A stretch of DNA of 64,000 bases from Thalassospiraceae bacterium LMO-SO8 (GCA_031655335.1 CP134226.1:1054001-1118000); one strand, 5' to 3'; shown: positions 41,076 through 50,505, counted from the stretch's first letter. Numbers and translations: made by a program. The notes: generated from the letters alone by a model not told the origin.

Positions 41076-42035
41076 ATGAGCATCCAAGACGACGACCGAA
41101 ACCACGGAGATACCGGCGCGATGAACGCTCCCATTCCAGAACCGCAAGCTGACGCCCCGGCCGCAGACGCCGTTTCCGCCCGCGACGCCGAAACCCGTCA
41201 GCCCGTCACGCCCAAGGAAGCCGTCGGCGTCCTGGTCGCCGCCGTGCTGAAGCCCAAAGCCTTGGTGCCCTTCGCAAAGTCCTGGTCGATCCGCCTGATC
41301 GCGCTGGCCGTCGGCGTTCTGGTCTGGCACATCGCGACGGAGACGAAGTTCAATTACTTCATCAATTTCGAGAACGTGCCCTCGCCGATCAAGGTCTGGA
41401 CCGCCTTCGTCGCGCATGTCCATTCCACCGAATTTTACATCCACATCGCGGTGTCGATGCAGCGCATCGTCATCGGCTACATGAGCGCCGTCGGGCTCGG
41501 CATTCTGCTGGGTCTCATGATCGGCCGCTCGCGCCTGGCCCGCGACGTGATCTCGCCCTATATCGAAATTCTGCGCCCGATCCCGGCGGTGGCTTGGATT
41601 CCGCTGGCCATCCTGATGTGGCCGACCGAGGAAAGCTCGATCATCTACATCACCTTTCTGGGTGCCCTGTTCCCGATCATCCTGAACACGGCCCACGGCG
41701 CGGAACTGACGCCGGACGTGCTGATCCGCGCGGCCAAATCGCTCGGCGCCAACCGCCGGGAAATCTTCTGGCACGTGGTCATTCCGGCGGCCCTGCCGTC
41801 GATCACCGCCGGCCTTGCCATCGGCATGGGCGTGTCCTGGTTCTCGCTGCTGGCCGGGGAAATCATCTCGGGCCAATACGGCATCGGCTACTTCACCTGG
41901 AACGCCTATTCGCTGATCAACTATCCGGACATCGTCGTCGGCATGCTGATGATCGGCGGTCTCGGCACGCTGTCGACCTACGCGGTGCGGCTGGCGACCC
42001 GGCCGCTGCTGAGCTGGCAGCGGCGGTCGCGATGA
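41076..42035 (+). CDS. ABC transporter permease
   Basis: 319 residues from ATG 41076; an in-frame ATG at 41121 with GGAG upstream is an alternative. After a hydrophilic N-terminus (about 65 residues), six transmembrane helices and the permease EAA-type loop (IRAAKSLGANRREIF) follow. It is the SsuC/NrtB-type channel for the binding protein encoded upstream. Its stop overlaps the next gene by 4 bases. Confidence 0.92.
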   Translation: MSIQDDDRNHGDTGAMNAPIPEPQADAPAADAVSARDAETRQPVTPKEAVGVLVAAVLKPKALVPFAKSWSIRLIALAVGVLVWHIATETKFNYFINFENVPSPIKVWTAFVAHVHSTEFYIHIAVSMQRIVIGYMSAVGLGILLGLMIGRSRLARDVISPYIEILRPIPAVAWIPLAILMWPTEESSIIYITFLGALFPIILNTAHGAELTPDVLIRAAKSLGANRREIFWHVVIPAALPSITAGLAIGMGVSWFSLLAGEIISGQYGIGYFTWNAYSLINYPDIVVGMLMIGGLGTLSTYAVRLATRPLLSWQRRSR

Positions 42036-42730
42036 CGGCCGCCGCCAGGGCATCGCGGATCAAGGACGCCGTCACGGCGCGCCCGCGCCTGTGGCTCGGC
42101 ATCGCCTTGGGTTTTCCCGTCGCCTATTACGCCCTGATGTTCGCCGCCCTGGTGATCCGTTTCCAGGCCTGGCCCAACTACGCGGTGACCTACGACTGGT
42201 TCGGGAACGTCGCCGAGATCGTCCGCTCGACCCCCTCTGTGTCCGACATGAGCGCCATCATCGCCCAGGAATGGCTGTTCGAGGTCGGGCGCATGAACTA
42301 CGACTTCGGCAACGGCATTTCCGAATGGAGCCTCAACATCAATCCGGCCAAGGTTCTGGTGGTCATGGTCCTGGCGGCCTTGATCGCCACCATCACGACG
42401 CTTCTGCTCGCGCGCCGCACGCAATGCTCGGGCGCCCGCTTGAACGGCGCCGGCGCCGTCGGCGGACTGGGCGCCGTCCTGGTCGGCATGACCAACGTGA
42501 CGCTCGCCTGGGTCGTCTGCTGCGCCACGCCCAGCTGGGTCGTCGGCCTGGCGATCCTCGGCCTCGGCGTGTCGAGTTCGCTGTGGCTTGAACAATTCGG
42601 CTGGTGGATCGAATACGCGGGCTTCGCCTCGCTCGTCCTTTCCCTGCTCTGGCTTTCGGGTCCGCCGAAGCCGGCGCAGGCCGCCAAACCGTCCTCATAC
42701 CCGCAATCAGCCATGGGAGCCCCCCAATGA
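42032..42730 (+). CDS. polytopic membrane protein of unknown function inserted in ABC operon
   Basis: 232 residues with about five hydrophobic helices and a periplasmic loop of about 65 residues between the first and second. The fourth helix carries VVCCATPSW, a vicinal Cys pair. In layout this loosely recalls MerT/MerC-type metal-transport proteins, but I cannot confirm a family. It overlaps the permease stop and the ATPase start by ATGA on both sides, so it is translated in step with the transporter and is likely an accessory subunit. Confidence 0.8.
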   Translation: MTAAARASRIKDAVTARPRLWLGIALGFPVAYYALMFAALVIRFQAWPNYAVTYDWFGNVAEIVRSTPSVSDMSAIIAQEWLFEVGRMNYDFGNGISEWSLNINPAKVLVVMVLAALIATITTLLLARRTQCSGARLNGAGAVGGLGAVLVGMTNVTLAWVVCCATPSWVVGLAILGLGVSSSLWLEQFGWWIEYAGFASLVLSLLWLSGPPKPAQAAKPSSYPQSAMGAPQ

Positions 42731-43584
42731 TCGCCAACATCATCAATCTCACCCGCGACAAGGACACGGAGGCCGATGCCCGCCGTGCCAGCGAGGGCAA
42801 GGGGCACGTCACCATCGAGGACGTGGCCGTGGTGTTCGGCTCCGGCTCCGACAGCCATACCGCCGTGGAAAGCACGACCCTGGACGTTCAGCCGGGCGAG
42901 TTCCTCTGCATCCTCGGCCCATCGGGCTGCGGCAAGTCGACGCTGTTGAATTCCGTCGCGGGCTTCGTGCAGCCGACGGCCGGCGCGGTCAAGGTCGACG
43001 GCAAGGCCGTGACCCAGCCCGGCCCCGACCGCGGCATGGTGTTCCAGCAGTATTCCCTGATGCCGTGGAAGACCGTGCGCGACAACGTCGCCTTCGGCCC
43101 GCTTCTGGCGGGCCACAGCCGGTCCGAGGCGCAATCCATCGCCTACACCTTCCTCAACATGGTCGGGCTGTCGCGCTTCGCGAAACATTACCCGTCGGAA
43201 CTGTCCGGCGGCATGCAGCAGCGCGTGGGCATCGCCCGAGCGCTGGCCAACTATCCTTCGGTCCTGTTGATGGACGAACCGTTCGGCGCGCTCGACGCGC
43301 AGACGCGGCTGATGATGCAGGAAAACCTTCTGCGCATCTGGGAAGACTTCGGCACCACGGTCATGTTCGTCACCCACGACGTCGACGAGGCCGTGTTCCT
43401 GGCCGACCGGGTGGTCATCATGAGCGCCGCCCCCGGGCGCATCATCGACGACTTCAAGGTCGACATCGCCCGCCCGCGCACGCCCGAGGTCTACACCGAC
43501 GAAACCTTCGTCGCGCTGAAGCGCCGCTGCATGGAACGCATCCGTAGCGAAAGCCTGCGCGCCTTCGATCAGCAGAACCATTAG
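42727..43584 (+). CDS. ABC transporter ATP-binding protein
   Basis: 285 residues from ATG 42727, which overlaps the preceding stop (ATGA). Walker A GPSGCGKST is at about 65-73, signature LSGGMQQRV near 159, and Walker B VLLMDEP near 179. It is of the nitrate/sulfonate/taurine ATPase family. The extra about 25 N-terminal residues before the core are not usual. Confidence 0.92.
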   Translation: MIANIINLTRDKDTEADARRASEGKGHVTIEDVAVVFGSGSDSHTAVESTTLDVQPGEFLCILGPSGCGKSTLLNSVAGFVQPTAGAVKVDGKAVTQPGPDRGMVFQQYSLMPWKTVRDNVAFGPLLAGHSRSEAQSIAYTFLNMVGLSRFAKHYPSELSGGMQQRVGIARALANYPSVLLMDEPFGALDAQTRLMMQENLLRIWEDFGTTVMFVTHDVDEAVFLADRVVIMSAAPGRIIDDFKVDIARPRTPEVYTDETFVALKRRCMERIRSESLRAFDQQNH

Positions 43585-43594
43585 GACCCTGGCC

Positions 43595-44212
43595 ATGCGC
43601 CGTCGCTTCGCCCTTTCCGCTTTCCTGCTCCTGCTGGCCGCCGGCCTGGGCGGGGGGGCCGCCCGCGCCGAGATTCGCGTGGTCGAACCGGACAAGCCCG
43701 AAGCCCTGCCGGCCTTTGCACTGTCCGATCACAAGGGCCAGCCGTTCACGGCCGAGCGCTACAAGGGCCACTGGTCGCTGACCACCATCGGTTTCACGTC
43801 CTGCCCGGACGTTTGCCCCTTCGTGCTGTCGAACATCGCCGAGGTCGTCAATCAGATGACGCTCCGCGTGCGCCCGGACAAGCTGCCCCAGGTCGTGTTC
43901 GTCGGCGTCGATCCCCAGCGCGACGCGCCGGTGATGGCCGACTACGTGGCCCATTTCGATCCACGCTTCGTGGGCGTCACCGGCACGCACGAGGAACTGG
44001 CGAAGCTGGTCAAGGGCATCGACGGGTTCTACCGCATCGGCAAGCCCAAGAAGGATGGCGATTACGAGGTGCAGCACAGCGCGAGCGTCATCGTCACCGG
44101 GCCCGACGGGCGGGTTCATGCCAAGTTGTCGCCGCCGCTCGACCCCGCCGGGGTCGCCGAGTACCTGGCCCGCAAGCAGATCGCCTATGTTCGCGAGCAA
44201 AGGAATAATTGA
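43595..44212 (+). CDS. SCO1/SenC-family copper metallochaperone
   Basis: 205 residues with a signal peptide (cleavage after about 25, ARA). The copper motif CPDVCP is at about 70-75 and the third ligand is His in VQHSASV at about 156. These are the three SCO Cu ligands. SCO proteins deliver copper to, or reduce, the CuA site of oxidases or other copper enzymes. It lies 10 bp after the ATPase gene and its stop is adjacent to the PCuAC start. Confidence 0.93.
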   Translation: MRRRFALSAFLLLLAAGLGGGAARAEIRVVEPDKPEALPAFALSDHKGQPFTAERYKGHWSLTTIGFTSCPDVCPFVLSNIAEVVNQMTLRVRPDKLPQVVFVGVDPQRDAPVMADYVAHFDPRFVGVTGTHEELAKLVKGIDGFYRIGKPKKDGDYEVQHSASVIVTGPDGRVHAKLSPPLDPAGVAEYLARKQIAYVREQRNN

Positions 44213-44770
44213 ATGAAATCAAATATCTACAAAACATGTCTTGGCTGCCTGACCGGGGCTGCCCTGACCCTTGCGGCCCAGACGGCACAGGCCTGCGAAG
44301 CCCATGCCTTTCTCAAGACCCAGACGGCGGAAGCCAAGACCACGTCCCCTCAGGGCCCGGTCATGGCCATGGACGCCTGGGTGCCCGTCGCCCCGCCGGG
44401 GGTCAAGGCCCATGCCGCCTATCTGGTGCTGATGAACCATGGCGCGGATCTCCGCGCGGTGACGGCGGTGCACAGTCCGCAGTATGCCTCGGCGGCCATG
44501 CACGCCAGCCAGGTAAAGGACGGCGTCAACGTCATGCAGCATCTGGCCCAGGTCGATCTGCCGGCGGGATCGTCCGTGGCGTTCAAGCCGCACGGCCTGC
44601 ACATCATGCTGATGGGGGCCAAAAAGCCCCTCGCGCCGGGCGACACGGTCGACCTTGTCCTGACCCTGGACGACGGCACCACCGTCGCGGTCACGGCGGA
44701 GGTCCGCAAGCGGGGGACCGCCGTCCCCATGAATCACGACCATATGGGCCATGATCACAGAGGATCGTGA
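44213..44770 (+). CDS. PCuAC-type periplasmic copper chaperone
   Basis: 185 residues, signal peptide to about residue 28. The PCuA(C) copper motif is present: MHASQ with Met/His near 103, MQHL near 116, and HGLHIM near 138-143. The C-terminus is His/Met rich (MNHDHMGHDH), giving extra copper ligands. It starts at the base after the SCO stop, and the pair forms the known Sco/PCuAC relay for periplasmic copper insertion. Confidence 0.93.
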   Translation: MKSNIYKTCLGCLTGAALTLAAQTAQACEAHAFLKTQTAEAKTTSPQGPVMAMDAWVPVAPPGVKAHAAYLVLMNHGADLRAVTAVHSPQYASAAMHASQVKDGVNVMQHLAQVDLPAGSSVAFKPHGLHIMLMGAKKPLAPGDTVDLVLTLDDGTTVAVTAEVRKRGTAVPMNHDHMGHDHRGS

Positions 44771-44792
44771 CCGGAAGATCGGAACGTTCCCC

Positions 44793-45419
44793 ATGATCCG
44801 CGTATCCTCCCTTGCCGGCGTCGCGGCCTTTGCCGTGATGCTCGCCGCCCATTCCGCACGCGCCGGGATGATCGACGAAAGCGGCCTGAAGCCGTGGGAG
44901 AACTGCGCCCTCTGCCATTCCCTCGACGGCGTGTCGCGCATGGCCAAGTTCCCCAAGCTGGCGGGGCAGGTTCCGGTCTATATCGAAAAGCAGATTCGGG
45001 ATTTCCGCGCCGCCAAGCGGACCAACGACGGCGAACAGATGCAGGGCATGGCCGGCCTGATCGCGGAAAAGGACATCCCCGTGGTCGCCGGGTACTTCGC
45101 CGGCCTGCCACCGCCCCCGCCCGCGGACCCGCCGCCGGACGGTGAGCGTCTGGCCGGCCAGACGCTCTATCACAAGGGCGATGCCGCGCGCGGCCTGCCC
45201 GCCTGCGTGTCCTGCCACGGCAAGGACAAGGTCGCGGCGTCGGGCGCGCCCAGGCTTGAGGCGCAACATGCCGACTATGTGGTAAAACAGTTGACGGATT
45301 TCCGATCGGGCGACCGCGCGAACGATCCCGGCGGCGTCATGGCCGGGGTCGCGGCGAAACTGAGCGACGCGGATATCCGGGCCGTCGGCGGCTATCTCGC
45401 CGCCGAACCCAGAAACTAG
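44793..45419 (+). CDS. diheme cytochrome c (c4-like)
   Basis: 208 residues from ATG 44793; an in-frame ATG at 44751 inside the PCuAC gene is less likely. After a signal peptide (to about 25) there are two cytochrome c domains with CALCH (about 39-43) and CVSCH (about 140-144), joined by a Pro-rich linker. It resembles cytochrome c4, a soluble or loosely bound electron carrier to copper oxidases. With the Sco/PCuAC genes it suggests a periplasmic copper/heme electron route serving this operon. Confidence 0.88.
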   Translation: MIRVSSLAGVAAFAVMLAAHSARAGMIDESGLKPWENCALCHSLDGVSRMAKFPKLAGQVPVYIEKQIRDFRAAKRTNDGEQMQGMAGLIAEKDIPVVAGYFAGLPPPPPADPPPDGERLAGQTLYHKGDAARGLPACVSCHGKDKVAASGAPRLEAQHADYVVKQLTDFRSGDRANDPGGVMAGVAAKLSDADIRAVGGYLAAEPRN

Positions 45420-45431
45420 GACACGGGCGTG

Positions 45432-46199
45432 ATGACCAAAATCCCGCCCCGGCTGCGCGTGATCGAGACCAGGGATATGACCACGGACGAACCCCTTTCC
45501 GCCCTGTTCCTGTCGGAAAGCATGTCGGACCTGAACGAGGGATCGACCTTTCTCGACCGCCTGAGCATGGAGGAAGTCACCTTCATCCGTTCGCGCGGAT
45601 CCACCATCAAGGCCGCGCGCGGCGAAGGCATCTTCCATCAGGGCGATCGGCACGAAGGCATCTATCTGATCGAAAGCGGGCGCGTGCGCACCTTCTGCAC
45701 CGGCCCGTCGGGGCGCGAATTGACGCTGGCCTATTGGACCCCCGGCCACTTCATCGGCGGGCCCGAAGTGTTCGGCGGCGGCGTTCACCTGTGGTCCGGC
45801 GAGGCCATGGAGGATTCCCGCGTCATGGCGTTGTCCGGGGCCGTGGTGCGCGACCTGATCGAGCGCATGCCGATCTTCGCGCTGTGCCTGATCGACGCCC
45901 TGGTCGCCAAGGGGAAATGTTATTCCCAGCTGGTGCAGATGCTGGGCACGCGTTCCGTCGCGCAGCGCCTGGCGCAGTTGTTGAAGATCATGGGCCAGGT
46001 CCATGGCCGCGACGACGCCGAGGGGGTGTTGATCGACCGCCGGGTCACCCACGACCAATTGGCGGATATCGTCGGCTCGACCCGGCAATGGGTGACGACG
46101 ACCCTCGACCGCTGGCAAAAGGATCAGGTGATCCTGATCCGCGGCCGCATGATCGTGATCCGCAGACCGGACACCTTGGAAGACCTCGCCGAGTCCTGA
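45432..46199 (+). CDS. Crp/Fnr-family transcriptional regulator
   Basis: 255 residues from ATG 45432; the preceding GTG at 45429 is possible. A cyclic-nucleotide-binding-like beta barrel (about 50-145) is followed by a dimer helix and a Crp-type helix-turn-helix (VTHDQLADIVGSTRQWVTTTLDRW). FNR-type Cys for a [4Fe-4S] cluster are absent from the N-terminus. It ends the AprAB-like/ABC/copper block and probably regulates it or responds to the redox state. Confidence 0.9.
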   Translation: MTKIPPRLRVIETRDMTTDEPLSALFLSESMSDLNEGSTFLDRLSMEEVTFIRSRGSTIKAARGEGIFHQGDRHEGIYLIESGRVRTFCTGPSGRELTLAYWTPGHFIGGPEVFGGGVHLWSGEAMEDSRVMALSGAVVRDLIERMPIFALCLIDALVAKGKCYSQLVQMLGTRSVAQRLAQLLKIMGQVHGRDDAEGVLIDRRVTHDQLADIVGSTRQWVTTTLDRWQKDQVILIRGRMIVIRRPDTLEDLAES

Positions 46200-46208
46200 G
46201 CCGCGTTT

Positions 46209-47300
46209 TTAGGAAAGCGGGTCGGGCGGCGCGATGCCGAGGTCGCGGCCGGCGCCGGATATGGCGGCCCAGGCGTCAGGGGCGAGCGGAATGCCGTCCT
46301 TGCGCCGCGCGTCGCGCATGCGGGCCTCGGGCTCGCCGGGGACCAGCACCTCGCCGCCGCCCTGCACGGGCCGGGCACTTTTCACGTAATCGATATAGCG
46401 GCGCAGTTCGCGGGCGTAATCGTCTTCGGCCCCGAAGCGGTCGCGGCACATGTAAATCGACAGCATGCCGTTATAGATCTTGTCGTAACCCGGCCCGGTG
46501 GCGCCGGAGCCCGTGAGCGCCCCCGCCAGCAGTTCGCACATCAAGGCCAGACCCGACCCCTTGTGCCCGCCCATGGCGACCAAGGCACCCGCCCCGTTGC
46601 GGGAATTGGGCTGCACCGCCGGATCGATGGGGCCGTACAGCATGGCCGGATCGGCGCTGGGTTGGCCGTCGGGCCCGATCAAACTGCCTTCGGGCAACGC
46701 CTTTCCGCCCTTGGAGGCGACCAGAACCTTGCCCTCGGCGACCAGGGAGGTCGCGAAATCCAGGATCACCGGCGCACCCCCGGCCCCCGGCACACCGATC
46801 GCGACCGGCGCCGTGGACATGCGCCGTTCCGCCCCGCCGAAGGGGGCGACCAGAACGCTGCCCGCCACGTTGACGAAATGCACCGATACCTGGTTTGCCG
46901 CCGCCGCCGTCTCGGCGAAGGCGCCGATGCGCCCCAAATGCCCGGCATGGCGCAGGGCGACCACGGCGACGCCATGGTCCTTGGCCCGGTCGATGCCCCG
47001 GGCCACGGTCTGCGGCCCCACGGTCTGGCCGAACCCGAAGCCGCCGTCGAGGATCATCAGGGCGCCCGCGTCGCTGACCACGGTGACGTCGCGGTCGGCG
47101 ACCAGGTTGCCGGTCTTGAGCCAGCCAAGATAGCGCGGCGTGCGGATCACGCCGTGGCTGTCATGGCCGGACAGGTTGGCCTCGACCAGATTTTCGGCGA
47201 CGCGCCGGCCTTCGGCCCGGGAGCAGCCGGCGGCATGGAACACCTCGGCCAGGAAAGCCGTCAGGGCATCGGCATCGATGCGCAGCGCATCCGTTCCCAT
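46209..47300 (-). CDS. malate/L-lactate/ureidoglycolate dehydrogenase family oxidoreductase
   Basis: 363 residues from ATG 47300. The Ldh2/YlbC/ComC fold is recognisable from SGHDSHGVIRTPRYLGWL (about 44-61; substrate and catalytic residues), GHLGRIG and a GGHKGSGLALMCELL segment near 265. It uses NAD(P) to oxidise a 2-hydroxy acid. It sits 2 bp after a D-2-hydroxyacid dehydrogenase of a different fold, which suggests handling of both stereoisomers of one acid or an isomerisation through the 2-oxoacid. Confidence 0.9.
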   Translation of the reverse strand: MGTDALRIDADALTAFLAEVFHAAGCSRAEGRRVAENLVEANLSGHDSHGVIRTPRYLGWLKTGNLVADRDVTVVSDAGALMILDGGFGFGQTVGPQTVARGIDRAKDHGVAVVALRHAGHLGRIGAFAETAAAANQVSVHFVNVAGSVLVAPFGGAERRMSTAPVAIGVPGAGGAPVILDFATSLVAEGKVLVASKGGKALPEGSLIGPDGQPSADPAMLYGPIDPAVQPNSRNGAGALVAMGGHKGSGLALMCELLAGALTGSGATGPGYDKIYNGMLSIYMCRDRFGAEDDYARELRRYIDYVKSARPVQGGGEVLVPGEPEARMRDARRKDGIPLAPDAWAAISGAGRDLGIAPPDPLS

Positions 47301-47302
47301 GC

Positions 47303-48265
47303 TCACAACACGTCCTTGTTGACGACGAAGGCCGGGTCCAGGTCGCCGTCCAGGGCGGCCAGGGCGTTGCGCACGGCGGTTTCCGCGACACGGCGGCCCG
47401 TCTCGACCGTCAGGGCCGAGTTGTGGGGCGTGAACAGCACGTTGTCGAGGGCCAGCAGGGGGCAATCGTTCTTGGGCGGCTCGTCCCTGGTCACGTCCAA
47501 CCCGGCACCGCCGAGGTGGCCGGTGGTCAGGGCCGCGTGCAAAGCGTCCTCGTCGATCAGCGATCCCCGCGCCGTGTTGATGACATAGGCGCCCGGCTTC
47601 ATGGCCGCGAATTCGGCCGCGCCCAGCAACGCTGAGCCGTCGTCGTTGGCCGGCAGGTGCAGGCTGACGAAATCGGCCTCGCCCAGGGCGTCGCGGAAAT
47701 CGGCGACGTAATCGTAGCCCAGGCGTTCGGCCTCTTTCCGCGTCGCCTCGCGGCCGCAGGCAATCACCCGCATGCCGAAGGCGGCACAACGCTTGGCCGC
47801 CTCGCCGCCGATGCCGCCGAGACCGATGATCAGCACCGTCTTGTCGAGCATTTCGTGGCTCAGGCTCTTGAACCGCTCCGCATATTTTCCCGTGCGGGTG
47901 TTGCGGTCCATGACCGCAATGTTGCGGCTGAGCCCCAGCATCAGCAATACCGTATGCTCGGCCACGGAGGCCGCCAGGGCGTCGCCGACGATGGCGAGCG
48001 GAATGCCCCGCCCGCTGAGCGCCGCCACGTCGATATGGTCGTATCCGACCCCCAGGCGCGACACGACCTTGAGCTTCGCGGCCCCCGCGATGGCCGGGGC
48101 GGTCAGCGGCGTCAGCCGCATGATAACCGCGTCGGCGTCGCGGATGCCGGCGGCCAGGCTGTCCGGGGTCAGGCCGAGTTCAAGGCGCACGTCCAGGCCG
48201 TCGCGCAGGGACAGCAGTTCCATCCCCCGCGCATGCATGGGGCCTTCGACAAATATGGTCGCCAT
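47303..48265 (-). CDS. D-2-hydroxyacid dehydrogenase
   Basis: 320 residues. The NAD motif GLGGIG is at about 149-154, followed by the conserved Arg (NTARGS near 233), the catalytic Glu region (DEPPKND near 261) and His (TPHNS near 281). It matches the PGDH/glycerate-type family. It lies 12 bp after the small TRAP-associated gene, so uptake and oxidation of the hydroxy acid are probably coupled. Confidence 0.92.
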   Translation of the reverse strand: MATIFVEGPMHARGMELLSLRDGLDVRLELGLTPDSLAAGIRDADAVIMRLTPLTAPAIAGAAKLKVVSRLGVGYDHIDVAALSGRGIPLAIVGDALAASVAEHTVLLMLGLSRNIAVMDRNTRTGKYAERFKSLSHEMLDKTVLIIGLGGIGGEAAKRCAAFGMRVIACGREATRKEAERLGYDYVADFRDALGEADFVSLHLPANDDGSALLGAAEFAAMKPGAYVINTARGSLIDEDALHAALTTGHLGGAGLDVTRDEPPKNDCPLLALDNVLFTPHNSALTVETGRRVAETAVRNALAALDGDLDPAFVVNKDVL

Positions 48266-48277
48266 GATGTCCCGCCC

Positions 48278-48508
48278 TTAGGACGCGTCGTCGAAATCAA
48301 GCGGATCGCGGGTTACCCGTTCGCCAGGACGGTAGAAAACCATGACCGCCCCGACCGCGACCAGAGCAACCGCAAGGACCGCGAATTGGAACGGCACGAA
48401 ATCCTTGACGTGTTCCTGGCGCAGCCCGAGGAAGGTCAGAACGGCGATGATGGCGGCCGCAAGCCCCCAATAGACGGGCCGGCCGATGAACAGATCGGAC
48501 ATCTTCAT
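48278..48508 (-). CDS. small two-helix membrane protein after TRAP permease
   Basis: 76 residues with two hydrophobic helices (about 12-28 and 38-57) and a charged C-terminus. Its start overlaps the TRAP permease stop (ATGA), indicating tight coupling. Small proteins at this position are seen after fused TAXI-TRAP permeases and may be accessory subunits. No named family can be assigned. Confidence 0.75.
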   Translation of the reverse strand: MKMSDLFIGRPVYWGLAAAIIAVLTFLGLRQEHVKDFVPFQFAVLAVALVAVGAVMVFYRPGERVTRDPLDFDDAS

Positions 48509-50505
48509 TGCGCGGTCTCCGGGTTGAAGCGGTAGCGCGTGACCGCGAACATGACGACGCCCAGGGCGCCGACCAAGGGCAGGATGAAGCTGGGCAGGCC
48601 GTCGATCAGCGGCTCCATCGGCGGCAGCAACGCCATCACCGACAGTACCCCGATCACCGCCCGCATGGCCGCGTTGAGCGGGCCCTTGAACCAGCCTTCG
48701 AGCATGACCGACAGCCCCCACAGGCTGATGAAGGCGGACACCGCCGACAGGCAGGTCAGCCAAAGAGGCCCGACGAACAGGAGAGACGGGTTATAGACAA
48801 AGGCGAAGGGCACCAGATACTTGGCGATGCCGATGCGCGCCGATTCCACCGCCGTCCCCATGGGGCTGGACCCGGCGATGGCCGCCGCCGCGAAGGACGC
48901 CAGCGCCACCGGCGGCGTGATGGTCGACACCACGCCGTAATAGAAGGCGAACATATGCGCCGCCATGGGCACGACTTTCAGATGGATCAGCGACGGCACG
49001 ATCAGCGCCGCCACGGTGATGTAGACGGCGGTGGTCGTCATCCCCATGCCGAGGATGATGGCCGCGACGCCGGTGAGCGCCAGCAGAAGCAGCAGGTTGC
49101 CGTCGGCGATGTTGATGACCTCGTTGGTGAACTTGAGGCCCAGGCCCGACACGAAGATCGAACCGATGATGATCCCGGCGCAGGCGCAGGCCACGGTCAC
49201 CGGCATCGCCGCGCGCACCCCGGATTCCAGCGCCGCCAGCAGGTCGACGGGGCTCATGCGGGTAAGCGGGTCGCGGAAGCTGAGAACCACCAGGGTCACG
49301 ATGGCCCAGAACGCCGACAACATGGGCGAATAGCCCCAGGCCAGCAGGCCGACCAGCACGCCGAGGGTCAGCAGCTGATGCCAACCGTGCTTCAGCACGT
49401 TCATGGCTCGCGGCAGGGTGCGCTTGTCCAGGCGCTTGATGCCGTCCTTTTCGGCTTCGATATCGACCATGAAATAGATGGTCGCGAAATACAGCAGCGT
49501 CGGAATGATCGCGGCGATGATCACCGTCAGATAGCTGACGTGCATGAATTCGGCGATGATGAAGGCGGCGGCCCCCATGATCGGCGGCGTGATCTGCCCG
49601 CCCGACGAGGCACAGGCCTCGACCGCGGCGGCGAACTTGGGCCGGTAGCCCAGCTTGCGCATCAGGGGGATGGTGAACGATCCGGTCGTCACCACGTTGG
49701 CGACGGCGGATCCGGACACGGTGCCGAGAAAGGCGCTCGCCACCACCGATGCCTTGGCCGGACCGCCGCGGCGGTGGCCGGTCAGCGCGATGGCGAGGTC
49801 GATCAGCATGCGCCCCGCACCCGTGCGGATCAGGATCGCGCCGAAGATGATGAACAGCACGATATAGGTGGCGGCCACGGAAATCGGGATGCCGAACATG
49901 CCTTCGGAGCGGATGAACAGGATGTCGATGTATTTGGTGATCGACGTCGGCGGGCCGTAGAGGAAGCCGCCGAACTTATCCGCATAGAGCGAATGAACGA
50001 CGAAGAACGACGTCACCAGAACCATGGGCAGGCCGACGGAACGGCGCGTCGTTTCCATGACCAGGAAGATCAGCAAAAAGCCCATCCACAGGTCGGAATC
50101 GATCAGCTCCCCTTCGCGCTGGGAAAACGCGTCCAGATCCCACAGCGTGTAGACCTGCACCGCGAGAACCGCGAACACCAGAAGCGCGTCGATCCCGAAA
50201 GCGCCCCATTGCACGGGCGTCGCCGGCATGTCGCGCCAGGATTTTCGGCCGAGCGGGAACAGCAGCACCGCCAGCACCATCATTCCGGTCAGATGCGTGG
50301 AGCGGAAGGCCCGCGATTGCGGCGTGCCGAACACGGCGACGTATAGATGGAACAAGGCCAGCGCGATGGCGACGGTCGCGACGGTCAGGGCGATCCAGGT
50401 CACCAGATCGTAGCCGCGGCGCATCAGCGCGTGCTCAAGAACGGAGAACTCCCGCACTTCGTCGTAGTGCAGGGGTTCGGGCGTAACGGTTTGATTATCT
50501 GTCAT
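48505..50505 (-). CDS. TRAP transporter fused permease (DctQM, TAXI type)
   Basis: 666 residues with about 15-16 transmembrane helices. The first part corresponds to the small DctQ subunit and the rest to the large DctM subunit (GTVSGSAVANVVTTGSFTIPLM, ASSGGQITPPIMGAAAFI motifs). It imports organic acids using an ion gradient, together with the TAXI binding protein encoded upstream at 50649-51608. Confidence 0.93.
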   Translation of the reverse strand: MTDNQTVTPEPLHYDEVREFSVLEHALMRRGYDLVTWIALTVATVAIALALFHLYVAVFGTPQSRAFRSTHLTGMMVLAVLLFPLGRKSWRDMPATPVQWGAFGIDALLVFAVLAVQVYTLWDLDAFSQREGELIDSDLWMGFLLIFLVMETTRRSVGLPMVLVTSFFVVHSLYADKFGGFLYGPPTSITKYIDILFIRSEGMFGIPISVAATYIVLFIIFGAILIRTGAGRMLIDLAIALTGHRRGGPAKASVVASAFLGTVSGSAVANVVTTGSFTIPLMRKLGYRPKFAAAVEACASSGGQITPPIMGAAAFIIAEFMHVSYLTVIIAAIIPTLLYFATIYFMVDIEAEKDGIKRLDKRTLPRAMNVLKHGWHQLLTLGVLVGLLAWGYSPMLSAFWAIVTLVVLSFRDPLTRMSPVDLLAALESGVRAAMPVTVACACAGIIIGSIFVSGLGLKFTNEVINIADGNLLLLLALTGVAAIILGMGMTTTAVYITVAALIVPSLIHLKVVPMAAHMFAFYYGVVSTITPPVALASFAAAAIAGSSPMGTAVESARIGIAKYLVPFAFVYNPSLLFVGPLWLTCLSAVSAFISLWGLSVMLEGWFKGPLNAAMRAVIGVLSVMALLPPMEPLIDGLPSFILPLVGALGVVMFAVTRYRFNPETAQ

